A stretch of DNA of 64,000 bases from Streptomyces virginiae (GTDB lineage Bacteria; Actinomycetota; Actinomycetes; Streptomycetales; Streptomycetaceae). Location: positions 133,401-197,400 of the forward strand of contig NZ_JOAK01000007.1 in assembly GCF_000720455.1 (NCBI RefSeq), in the 5' to 3' direction. Numbering within the stretch: position 1 is the first letter of the stretch; each line of letters starts with the position of its first letter. The notes below the pieces were generated by a model that did not search any database, was not told where the DNA came from, and saw only the letters and a program-made list of their open reading frames with translations. The translations under genes were made by a program, and so were the position numbers. This document shows, one piece after another, positions 17,613-25,124 of the stretch.

Positions 17613-19636
17613 ACGGCCGACGCCTCCGCCCGTACCTGCGCGCCCGCGTAGGCCACGAGGCCGCCCGCGGTGAGCAGCTCCCGCTCGAACGCGGACGGCG
17701 GGGTGATGGGGGCGGAGGTCCCCCGGGTCAGGTTGACCAGTTCGCCGCGCTCGTCGTCGACGACCAGCCGGTCGCCCTCCCGGATCTCGTAGGCGAAGTC
17801 CCCGACCTCCACCAGCCTGAGGCCGATGTTGAGGGCGTTGCGGAAGAAGATCCGCGCGAAGCTGTGCGCGACGACGAACGGCGCGCCGGACGCCTTGATG
17901 CCCATCGGGGCGTTCTCGCGGGAGGAGCCGCAGCCGAAGTTCATCCCGCCGACGATCACCGAACCGTGCAGGTCGTGCCCGGACGCCGCGTAGTGGTCGA
18001 GGAACGGCTGGTTGCCCGCGTGGGCCATGATGTGCTTCTTGTACTCGGCCGGGTCGGGGATCTGGCAGAAGACGCCCGGCAGGATCACGTCGGTGTTGAC
18101 GTGGTCGCCGAACACCCAGGCCAGGCTTCCGCCGCCCGCCGACCCGCCCGCGCCCGGCGCCGCGGCGGGGAGCTCGTCCGTACCGCCCGTGAGGGGGGCC
18201 CGGCCCTCGCGCGCCGCGTGCAGCGCGAACAGCTCGTCGATGCCGCTGCGCATCGCGTCCTCGTCGGCGTAGTAGTCGCCGCGGTCGCCGATCGGGGCGA
18301 GCACACCGGTCAGCGCGGCCCGTGCGGCGATGGCGGGGCTGGCCAGGACGACACTGGCGTCGACGTCACCGCACCGGCCGCGGAAGTTCCGGTTGGAGGT
18401 GAAGATCGCGACCTCCCCCTTGCCGAGCACACCGGACTTGATGCCGATGCACGGTCCGCAGCTGGAGGACTCCACGTAGCAGCCGGCCTCGATCAGCACG
18501 TCGATCAGGCCCTCCTTCATCGCCGCCCGGTAGGCCTGCTGGGAGGCCGGGATGACGATGGTGCGCACCCCCTCGTGGACGCGCCGGCCCCGCAGGACGT
18601 CCGCGACGACCCGCAGGTCCTCCAGGTGACCGTTGGTGCAGGAACCGATGAAGACCTGGTCGACGGGTATCTCGCCGTTCTCGTTGGCCCTCCGGGCCAG
18701 CGGCGCCACGCCCGTCATCAGGTCCTCGCGGCCCTGGTACTCGTCCCAGTTGCGCAGCAGGTGCTGGAGCTGGTGGGTGCCCACGGCGTTGTCCGGGGAG
18801 AACGGCAGCGCGACCGTCGGCTCGATCAGGCCCAGGTCGATGTCGATCACGTCGACGTATTCGGCGTCGTCCTCGTCGATGGTGAAGGACGGGTACTCCA
18901 CCCCCTCGCCGAGGTAGTCCGCGAGCACCGCGTCCGTGGGGAACAGGCCGTACTTGGCGCCCATCTCCACCGCCATGTTGCTCAGCGAGAGCCGGTCGGT
19001 GATCGCCAGGGAGGCCAGACCCGGGCCGCCGAACTCCAGGCTGCGGTAGACCGCCCCGTGCACGCCGATCAGGCCGCACAGGTACAGCGCCACGTCCTTG
19101 CCCTGTACGTGCGGACGCAGGCTCCCGCGGAAGCGGACCAGCGTCGCCTCGGGCACGCGCATCCAGCAGCTGCCCCGGACCAGCGCCATGGCCAGGTCCG
19201 TGGAGCCGATGCCGGTGGCGAGCGAGCCGATCGCGCCCGCGGTGCAGCTGTGCGAGTCCGCGCCGACCGCGACGTCGCCGGGGCGGATCAGCCCCTGCTC
19301 GATGAGGATCTTGTGCTGGATGCCGCCGTCGTAACCGACGTCGAACACCTTGATCCCGTGCTCGCGCGCGAAGCGGCGCAGCTCCACGAGGATCGAGGCC
19401 ATCGAGGCGGTGTGGGTGGGGACGACGTGGTCGAAGACGAAGGCGGTCTTCTCCCGCTGCGCGGCGAGGCCCGCGGCGATGTACGCGTCGTCGAAGCCGG
19501 AGTCGCGCAGGATGTCAAGGGCCCACTTGACGGTCATCTCGCTGCCCCAGCACAGGTCGAACGGCAGGTCCACGACCTCGCCGGTGCTGACGGGACGGCC
19601 GAGTTTGTGCTCGAAGAGCTGCTTTACGAGAGTCAT
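17609..19636 (-). CDS. Fused LeuC-LeuD aconitase-family isomerase
   Basis: 675 residues joining large and small isopropylmalate isomerase subunits in one chain. The large-subunit part (~1-470) carries the [4Fe-4S] ligands, Cys in FIGSCTNGH and the CxxC of SSSCGPCIG. The small-subunit part (~490-675) has GDHVNTDVILPG and GMNFGCGSSRE. Primary leucine isomerases of Streptomyces are two separate proteins, so the fusion marks a dedicated pathway enzyme. Its role is migration of the hydroxyl group in the homologation cycle. ATG 19636 overlaps the FemAB-like gene by 4 bases. The frame stays open upstream, but that part belongs to the neighbouring gene. Confidence 0.93.
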   Translation of the reverse strand: MTLVKQLFEHKLGRPVSTGEVVDLPFDLCWGSEMTVKWALDILRDSGFDDAYIAAGLAAQREKTAFVFDHVVPTHTASMASILVELRRFAREHGIKVFDVGYDGGIQHKILIEQGLIRPGDVAVGADSHSCTAGAIGSLATGIGSTDLAMALVRGSCWMRVPEATLVRFRGSLRPHVQGKDVALYLCGLIGVHGAVYRSLEFGGPGLASLAITDRLSLSNMAVEMGAKYGLFPTDAVLADYLGEGVEYPSFTIDEDDAEYVDVIDIDLGLIEPTVALPFSPDNAVGTHQLQHLLRNWDEYQGREDLMTGVAPLARRANENGEIPVDQVFIGSCTNGHLEDLRVVADVLRGRRVHEGVRTIVIPASQQAYRAAMKEGLIDVLIEAGCYVESSSCGPCIGIKSGVLGKGEVAIFTSNRNFRGRCGDVDASVVLASPAIAARAALTGVLAPIGDRGDYYADEDAMRSGIDELFALHAAREGRAPLTGGTDELPAAAPGAGGSAGGGSLAWVFGDHVNTDVILPGVFCQIPDPAEYKKHIMAHAGNQPFLDHYAASGHDLHGSVIVGGMNFGCGSSRENAPMGIKASGAPFVVAHSFARIFFRNALNIGLRLVEVGDFAYEIREGDRLVVDDERGELVNLTRGTSAPITPPSAFERELLTAGGLVAYAGAQVRAEASAV

Positions 19637-20859
19637 CGCTGAACGCGTCCATCCTGGTCGCCGAGAAGCTGTTTCTTGAGGCAGTCGAAGACGGCGACGT
19701 ACGGCTCGATCCGCCGCTGCGCCGCCGGCGAGGAGAACCGGATCCATCCGCGCACCGGAGCCGGGCGGCAGCCGCGCAGCCGCTTCGCGTCCGCCGAGCC
19801 CATGCCGTACGAGATGCGGCGGGCGCCGCCCGCCACGGCCCGTTCGACCTGGTGGTAGAAGACGAGGTTGAAGTAGGCGTAGCCGGCCCCCACCGCGGTG
19901 GCGTCGAAGCCGAGGAACTTGGGGTGCAGGACGCCCCCGGCCTCCAGGCACAGCAGGAAGCCCGAGACGTCGGGACCCCGCGCGTCCCGCCGCCGCACCA
20001 CGTACAGCGCGGGTCCCAGCGCCGGGGCGGCCAGCAGCGCGGTGAACAGCCGCTCCATCGCGCCGCGGTCGACGGGCAGCCCGTACTTCTTCTGCTGCCC
20101 CTCGGACAGTTCGGCGCAGCGCGCGATCAGCGCCGGGTCGGGGTCCGCGATCCGCTCCACGCACAGCCCGGCCTCGCCGAACTTGCGGATCTCGGCGCGG
20201 ACGACCGTACGGCGCTTGCGCTCCAGGGTCCCCAGGTACTCCTCCAGCGAGGCGCAGGACCCGGTGTCGAGGTCGTACTCCAGGTCGGAGAGGAACTCCA
20301 GGTATCCGTGGCCGGCGAGCGCCCGGTGCAGGGCCGCGTCCCCGCCGGACTCCCACAGGAAGGACTGCGAGGGGATCTCCTCGGCCCTGCAGAACGCCTC
20401 CACGGCAGCGAGCAGTTCGCCGATCGCGCCCTCGCGGTCGGTCCCGGGCAGGGTGAGGACGTCGCTGGCGTACCCGTACGGGCTGGTCATCACGAGCGCC
20501 GGATAGCCCGCCGCACGCGTGTGTGCGGCCTCGGAGCGGACGACGGCGGCGAGCAGTGCGCCCGCCTCGGCCGACTCCTGCGGCGACCGGTCCCGCTCCA
20601 GCGCCTGCCGGAGGTGGTCCATCTCGTAGTCGCCGAACAGGGCGCCCGTCGGATCGTGGTACGGGAACGCGTCCGGATCCCGGACCAGCAGGCCCTGTAC
20701 CCCGGCCACCGTGCTCCCGCCGTCCCGCAGCAGGAAGAGGACCAGCTCGAAACCGAAGCACTCCTCGACCGCGCGCAGCCAGTCGTACGAGAGGTACACC
20801 TGCGCCGGCGGGACGAGCGCGTCCCACTCCTCACGGCCGGCGGCGGACGCCGACCGCAT
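19633..20859 (-). CDS. FemAB/peptidoglycan-type GNAT-fold acyltransferase
   Basis: 408 residues that look like two tandem GNAT-like halves, as in FemAB and related proteins. Visible family-like stretches are LSYDWLRAVEE near the N-terminus, SFLWESG in the middle, the coiled basic segment RKRRTVVRAEI, and HPKFLGFDATAVGAGYAYFNL near the C-terminus. FemAB relatives move amino acids from aminoacyl-tRNA onto amines; some natural-product pathways use them to form peptide bonds. A tRNA-dependent coupling step in stravidin assembly is therefore possible but unproven. I chose ATG 20859 because GAGG lies 8 bases upstream; a GTG at 20880 overlapping the methyltransferase gene is the alternative. Confidence 0.7.
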   Translation of the reverse strand: MRSASAAGREEWDALVPPAQVYLSYDWLRAVEECFGFELVLFLLRDGGSTVAGVQGLLVRDPDAFPYHDPTGALFGDYEMDHLRQALERDRSPQESAEAGALLAAVVRSEAAHTRAAGYPALVMTSPYGYASDVLTLPGTDREGAIGELLAAVEAFCRAEEIPSQSFLWESGGDAALHRALAGHGYLEFLSDLEYDLDTGSCASLEEYLGTLERKRRTVVRAEIRKFGEAGLCVERIADPDPALIARCAELSEGQQKKYGLPVDRGAMERLFTALLAAPALGPALYVVRRRDARGPDVSGFLLCLEAGGVLHPKFLGFDATAVGAGYAYFNLVFYHQVERAVAGGARRISYGMGSADAKRLRGCRPAPVRGWIRFSSPAAQRRIEPYVAVFDCLKKQLLGDQDGRVQR

Positions 20860-20869
20860 GACGACGACC

Positions 20870-21646
20870 TCAGTTCCCACGGGCGTCCACGCCCTTCGTG
20901 GCGACCGCGATCAGGCGCTCGGCCCGGTGGTCGTACGGTCCGCCCTCGTAGTCCCCGTGGAAGCGGACCCCGGCGAAGCCGGCGCTGCGCAGCATGTCCC
21001 GCAGTTCGGCGGCGCTGTAGAGGTGCAGGGTCATCGACCCCGTGGCGGCGCGCGAGCCCTCGATGGAGTACCAGTCGCTGCGCAGCCGGCTCCAGTCGTC
21101 GAGCACGGTGTCGCGCTGGACCAGCACCTTCCCGTCCAGCTCGGACAGCGAGACGCGTTCGTCGCGGCGCGCGAGGATCTCCTTGCCGACGACGTCGACG
21201 AGCAGGGTCCCGCCCGGCGCGAGGCTGGTGTGCAGGTTGCGCAGCACCTGGACGTTGTCCTCGTGCCGGTCCAGGTACCCGAAGGAGGTGAACATGTTGA
21301 CGGCGGCGTCGAAGGCCTCCGGCTCGGCGAAGGCGAGCATGTCCGCCTCGACGAACCGGACGTCGACGCCCGCGTCCCGGCTGCTCGTCCGGGCCCGTTC
21401 CAGCAGCGGCGCGCTCAGGTCCACTCCCGTGACCTCGTGGCCCGCCCGGGCCAGGGGCACGGTGAACAGGCCCGGCCCGCAGCACAGGTCGAGGACGCGG
21501 GCACCGGACGGGAAGCGGAACAGCGGGGACCGCTCCACGATCCGCACCGCCTGCGCGGCGCGCTCCGCCGAGAACAGGTGGGGGTAGAAGTCCCTCCAGA
21601 ACGCCTGGTCCGCGAACCAGGCGCCGGTGTCGTGCTCCTCGCTCAT
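20870..21646 (-). CDS. Class I SAM-dependent methyltransferase
   Basis: 258 residues. The SAM-binding motif I is VLDLCCGPGLFT, followed by the acidic end of strand 2 in VTGVDLS and a motif II-like DVRFVEADM. It belongs to the broad Methyltransf_25-type family with no motif that fixes the substrate. Start ATG 21646 overlaps the preceding synthase gene (ATGA). Stravidin-type peptides, as I recall, contain N-methylated residues, so N-methylation of the peptide or of one amino acid is the first idea; O- or C-methylation is equally allowed by sequence. Confidence 0.85.
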   Translation of the reverse strand: MSEEHDTGAWFADQAFWRDFYPHLFSAERAAQAVRIVERSPLFRFPSGARVLDLCCGPGLFTVPLARAGHEVTGVDLSAPLLERARTSSRDAGVDVRFVEADMLAFAEPEAFDAAVNMFTSFGYLDRHEDNVQVLRNLHTSLAPGGTLLVDVVGKEILARRDERVSLSELDGKVLVQRDTVLDDWSRLRSDWYSIEGSRAATGSMTLHLYSAAELRDMLRSAGFAGVRFHGDYEGGPYDHRAERLIAVATKGVDARGN

Positions 21647-22803
21647 ACCGCCATGGCCGTTCGCTCGTGGTAGATCGCGATGACCTGGGCCTCGGTGACG
21701 CTCGACTTCGTCAGCACGGACGCCTCCTTGACCTCGCGCAGGACCGTGCCGAGGACCGCGTCGTCGTAGGCGAGACCGTGCTTGTCCAGCACGTGGGAGA
21801 TGATCCCCTTGCCGGAGTGCTTGCCCATGACGATCCGGCGGGTGTGGCCGACCAGTTCGGGCCGCAGCGGCTCGTAGGCGGTGGAGTCCTTCATCACGGA
21901 GGACACGTGCAGGCCGGACTCGTGCGAGAAGGCGTTCCCGCCGACGATCGGCTTCATCGGGCTGACCTCGATGCCGGACAGGTCGGCGATCAGGCTCGAC
22001 ATGGGCTTGAGCCGGGACAGGTCGATGTTCGTCTCGAAGCCGTACAGCTGGGTGAGGGCCACCACGACCTCCTCCAGGGAGGCGTTGCCGGCCCGTTCGC
22101 CGAGGCCGTTGATCGTGCACTGGACCTCGTCGGCGCCGCCGAGGATCCCGGCGACCGTGTTGGCCGTGGCCAGACCGAAGTCGTTGTGGCAGTGCAGCGA
22201 GAGCGTCACGTGGATCTGCGAGCGCAGCCGCTGGATGAGCGCGCGGAAGGCGTCCGGAGTGGTCGAGCCGACGGTGTCCGCGACACCGACCAGGTCCGCG
22301 CCGCTCTCCTGGGCGAGTACGAGGACCTCTTCCAGGTAGTCGTACGGGGTCCGGGTGGCGTCCTCCGACCCGCAGCCGACGTACATGCCGAGGTCCTTGG
22401 CGTAGGCGACGCCGTCGGCCATCTCGCGCTTGAGGCGGTCGCGCACCGAGCTGTCCGTACCGCCGAACTTGACCCGCATGTGCACGTCGGAGGTGGGGAG
22501 GAAGGTGTAGATGGCGTTCGCGCCGCAGGCCCTGGCCAGGTCGATCTCGGTACGGGTCGGCCGGCAGAACGCCACCACGCGCGCGTTCAACCCCAGCTCT
22601 GCCATGCCGCGCACGGCGTCCTGGTCGGCCTGCGAGGAGGCCGGGAAACCGGCGTCGATGACGTCGACGCCCATCTCGTCCAGGAGCCGGGCGATCTTCA
22701 CCTTCTCCTCGACCTGGAAGGCGACGCCGCAGGTCTGCTCGCCGTCGCGCAGCGTGGTGTCACAGACGCGGATCTTCCGCGCGGGGGTTGCGGTCTCGCT
22801 CAT
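21643..22803 (-). CDS. Homocitrate/2-isopropylmalate-synthase-like enzyme
   Basis: 386 residues of the DRE-TIM barrel family. DTTLRDGEQ gives the catalytic Arg and metal Asp, LHCHNDFGLA the metal-binding His pair, and GLGERAGNASLEEV the family signature. It condenses acetyl-CoA with a 2-keto acid. The length stops short of a C-terminal LeuA regulatory domain, as in homocitrate synthases and methylthioalkylmalate synthases, so leucine feedback is not expected. It is the first step of a one-carbon homologation cassette with the genes at 16545-19636. ATG 22803 overlaps the decarboxylase-like gene. Confidence 0.92.
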   Translation of the reverse strand: MSETATPARKIRVCDTTLRDGEQTCGVAFQVEEKVKIARLLDEMGVDVIDAGFPASSQADQDAVRGMAELGLNARVVAFCRPTRTEIDLARACGANAIYTFLPTSDVHMRVKFGGTDSSVRDRLKREMADGVAYAKDLGMYVGCGSEDATRTPYDYLEEVLVLAQESGADLVGVADTVGSTTPDAFRALIQRLRSQIHVTLSLHCHNDFGLATANTVAGILGGADEVQCTINGLGERAGNASLEEVVVALTQLYGFETNIDLSRLKPMSSLIADLSGIEVSPMKPIVGGNAFSHESGLHVSSVMKDSTAYEPLRPELVGHTRRIVMGKHSGKGIISHVLDKHGLAYDDAVLGTVLREVKEASVLTKSSVTEAQVIAIYHERTAMAV

Positions 22804-23387
22804 GCGTCCTCTCCCAGCAGGTATGCGCGGCACTTGGTGCCGATGACGTCACCGGAGAACCGGGGGCGGCGTCCGTAGACCACCCAGGTGGTGGTCACGG
22901 CGCCGATGTAGCGGTCCAGGCGCAGCGCCCCGTTCGACTTCTCCAGGTATTCCAGGTGGGTGAGCCCCGACTCGTACTTTCCGGCCAGCAGTTCGGCGCC
23001 GACCACGGGCTTGGAGGCCACGGGTACGACCTCCTCCCACTGCGACACGTCGACGTAGCCGGCGGTCGCCGGGACCAGCCCGAGCGACCGGGGCCGTTCC
23101 ACGTCGGCGCGGCTGAGGAGCACCAGTTCCTTCGTGGGGTAGACGAAGGTGTCCACCACGTGGACCTCGCTGAAGTACCGCTCGGTGAGCAGGTGCACCT
23201 CGGGGTGCGCGCTGCACTGCACGAGGTAGTCGGACTCGCCGCGGCGCACCCGCTCCAGCCCCTCGTGCAGGTCGATGGTGAGGTCGATCTTGGCGTCGTC
23301 CTCGATGCCCTGGAACCCGAAGTAGTGCTGCAGGGCGTTCTCGTGGCAGCTGCCCTCGGGTCCGAGGGTGGTGAAGGTCAGGGTCAT
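22800..23387 (-). CDS. Prephenate-decarboxylase-like protein (BacA/AerD/SalX type)
   Basis: 195 residues, matching the catalytic part of prephenate dehydratase without the ACT regulatory domain, which is how BacA-type prephenate decarboxylases look. The N-terminal TLGPEGSCHENA and the late TTTWVVYGR region are characteristic. Classical dehydratases carry a TRF motif; here the equivalent is TTTW, an alteration also found in decarboxylases. BacA-type enzymes decarboxylate prephenate without making an aromatic ring. Here the substrate is expected to be 4-amino-4-deoxyprephenate, keeping the cyclohexadiene needed for amiclenomycin. It overlaps genes on both sides by 4 bases. Confidence 0.85.
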   Translation of the reverse strand: MTLTFTTLGPEGSCHENALQHYFGFQGIEDDAKIDLTIDLHEGLERVRRGESDYLVQCSAHPEVHLLTERYFSEVHVVDTFVYPTKELVLLSRADVERPRSLGLVPATAGYVDVSQWEEVVPVASKPVVGAELLAGKYESGLTHLEYLEKSNGALRLDRYIGAVTTTWVVYGRRPRFSGDVIGTKCRAYLLGEDA

Positions 23388-23704
23388 CGCAGTGCCTCCG
23401 CGCCGGCCGCCGCGGGAGCGTCGATGATCTCGTCCTCCAGGCGGCAGGCCTCGTCGATGAGCAGGGTTGCCAGGGAGCGCATGAAGTCGGGGGAGAGGTC
23501 CAGCCGTTCGCCCCGGGCCGCGTACGCCTCGCGGACCGCGGTGACCCGCTGCGGCTGCATCATCGGGATGCCGTTGGCCCGCTTGACCTCCGCCACCTCG
23601 CAGCAGACGGCCAGACGGGCCGCCACGAGTTCCGCGAGCTGCTGGTCCAGTGCCTCCAGCCGCTCGCGGAACGGCCGCAGGAGCTCTTCGGGGGTCGCGT
23701 TCAT
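23384..23704 (-). CDS. papB-like: AroQ-type (4-amino-4-deoxy)chorismate mutase
   Basis: 106 all-helical residues of the AroQ family. The active-site pattern is visible: an N-terminal Arg in RERLEALDQ, Arg in AARLAVCCEVAEVKR with its Lys, and the segment PMMQPQRV, where AroQ enzymes usually have PxxDxxRE. The Gln-rich version resembles PapB of p-aminophenylalanine pathways, which acts on 4-amino-4-deoxychorismate. With aminodeoxychorismate synthase in the same operon this is the expected substrate. ATG 23704 and the stop both overlap neighbours (ATGA). Confidence 0.88.
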   Translation of the reverse strand: MNATPEELLRPFRERLEALDQQLAELVAARLAVCCEVAEVKRANGIPMMQPQRVTAVREAYAARGERLDLSPDFMRSLATLLIDEACRLEDEIIDAPAAAGAEALR

Positions 23705-24639
23705 CGCGAGGCCTCCAATGCCAGGGCGCGGGCCGCGCCGCGCAGGGAGGGGAGTCCGTATCCGCCCTCCTGGACGAAGACGGTGGGCAGCCGCTGCTCC
23801 GTGACGAGCGCGGCGACGGGACCGAAGACCTCGGGTGCCAGGCTCCAGGAGCCGTGCGGGTCGCCCGCGAGGACGTCGTAGCCGACCGAGACCACCAGGG
23901 CTTCGACCTCCTGGCCGCGCAGGTGCGCCACGGCGTCCCCGACGAGCGCCAGGAACCCTTCCGGGCCGGGGTCGGACCCCGCCCCGAAGAGGCCGGGACC
24001 GGGCTCGAAGACGTACGGGAAGTCGTCGGGCCGGCTGGAGTGCACCGAGGCGAACGGCAGCGTGGGATCGCCCTGGACGCAGGCGAGCGTGCCGTTGCCC
24101 AGGTGGTAGTCGACGTCGAGGATGCCGACCCGGGACGCGCCCTCCTCCTGGAGGGTCCGGGCGGCGATGACGGCGTTGTTCAGGAAGCAGTACCCGCCGT
24201 ACCACCCGGGACCCGCGTGGTGGCCCGGGGGCCGCACCAGCGCGTAGGCGGGCTCTCCCCGGCGGGCCGTCAGCAGGGCCGCGCGGACCGCGGCGGCCGC
24301 CGCGCCCAGTGCCGCGGGCCAGACCCCGCGCGTGACGGGCGTCTCCTGCTCCAGGCCGGGCGCCGCGAACGCGTCGTCGAGGACGGAGTCCGCGCCCTCG
24401 GGCACCCCGTGGCGCAGGTGCTCCAACAGCTCCTTGCCGTGCACGGCCCCGGCGAGGCGCTCGGCCCGGACCGTGTCGTCCGCGCCGGGCGGCGCGAGGA
24501 CCGCCCCGCCGTCGAGCAGCCCGGCCAGGATCCGGTGGATCCGCTCGGGCACCTCCTTGCTGGCCACCTGGGCGCCGCCCGGCTCGACCGTGAAGGGCAG
24601 GGCTTCGGACTCCTCCGGTACCACCACATGCAGGGTCAT
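23701..24639 (-). CDS. HDAC/acetylpolyamine-amidohydrolase-like deacetylase
   Basis: 312 residues of the zinc-dependent histone deacetylase/acetylpolyamine amidohydrolase family. All active-site landmarks appear intact: the His pair in RPPGHHAG, the Zn ligands of DVDYHLGNGT, a further Asp in SVGYDVLAGDP, and the late EGGYG loop. It is next to a GNAT acetyltransferase gene with a 4-base overlap. I infer an acetyl protection cycle: one enzyme masks an amine during biosynthesis, the other removes it. Removal of an acetyl group late would also give self-protection, as in phosphinothricin tripeptide biosynthesis. The start ATG 24639 is set by the ATGA overlap. Confidence 0.88.
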   Translation of the reverse strand: MTLHVVVPEESEALPFTVEPGGAQVASKEVPERIHRILAGLLDGGAVLAPPGADDTVRAERLAGAVHGKELLEHLRHGVPEGADSVLDDAFAAPGLEQETPVTRGVWPAALGAAAAAVRAALLTARRGEPAYALVRPPGHHAGPGWYGGYCFLNNAVIAARTLQEEGASRVGILDVDYHLGNGTLACVQGDPTLPFASVHSSRPDDFPYVFEPGPGLFGAGSDPGPEGFLALVGDAVAHLRGQEVEALVVSVGYDVLAGDPHGSWSLAPEVFGPVAALVTEQRLPTVFVQEGGYGLPSLRGAARALALEASR

Positions 24640-25124
24640 GACAGGTCCTTGATCACGCGCGGGCCGATGACGCGGAAGCCGGAGCGCTCGTAGAAGGCAA
24701 GCGTCCGGGGATACGAGGGGAACTGCTCGGCCGGCAGGCAGACTTCGACCCGGCGCACGCCGTCGGCGGCGCACAGCGCGTCCAGCTCGGCCAGCAGCAG
24801 GGCGGCGACGCCCTTGGACCGCAGACCGGGCTCCACCCACAGTTCCTGCACGTGCCGGTACGGCGCGGCGAGCCGCAGCGCGGTCTGGGTGGTGTACCCC
24901 AGCACGCCGGCCACCCGTCCCTGCCCGTCCCGTGCGACCAGCACCCCGGCGCCGTCCCGGCCGGCGATGGCGTCCGCCACCGCCGCACCGAGCCCCGGGA
25001 CGGTGTGCGAGGCGTCCCCGCGCAGCTCCCGCAGGAGCGCGGTGACGGCATCGGCCACCGCCTGCGCCTCCTCGGGCCTGGCCGGCCCCGTCTCGTAGCC
25101 CGTCTCGAATTCCACCGTGCTCAT
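24636..25124 (-). CDS. GNAT N-acetyltransferase
   Basis: 162 residues of the GNAT family. The acetyl-CoA-binding motif A is HVQELWVEPGLRSKGVAALL (Q/R-x-x-G-x-A-like loop RSKGVA), followed by the YERSGFRVIG C-terminal signature. It starts with ATG 25124 overlapping the aminodeoxychorismate synthase stop, and its own stop overlaps the deacetylase-like gene. The acceptor amine is unknown. The 4-amino group of the cyclohexadiene or the alpha amine of amiclenomycin are the obvious candidates, which would make this a self-resistance or protecting step. Confidence 0.88.
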   Translation of the reverse strand: MSTVEFETGYETGPARPEEAQAVADAVTALLRELRGDASHTVPGLGAAVADAIAGRDGAGVLVARDGQGRVAGVLGYTTQTALRLAAPYRHVQELWVEPGLRSKGVAALLLAELDALCAADGVRRVEVCLPAEQFPSYPRTLAFYERSGFRVIGPRVIKDLS

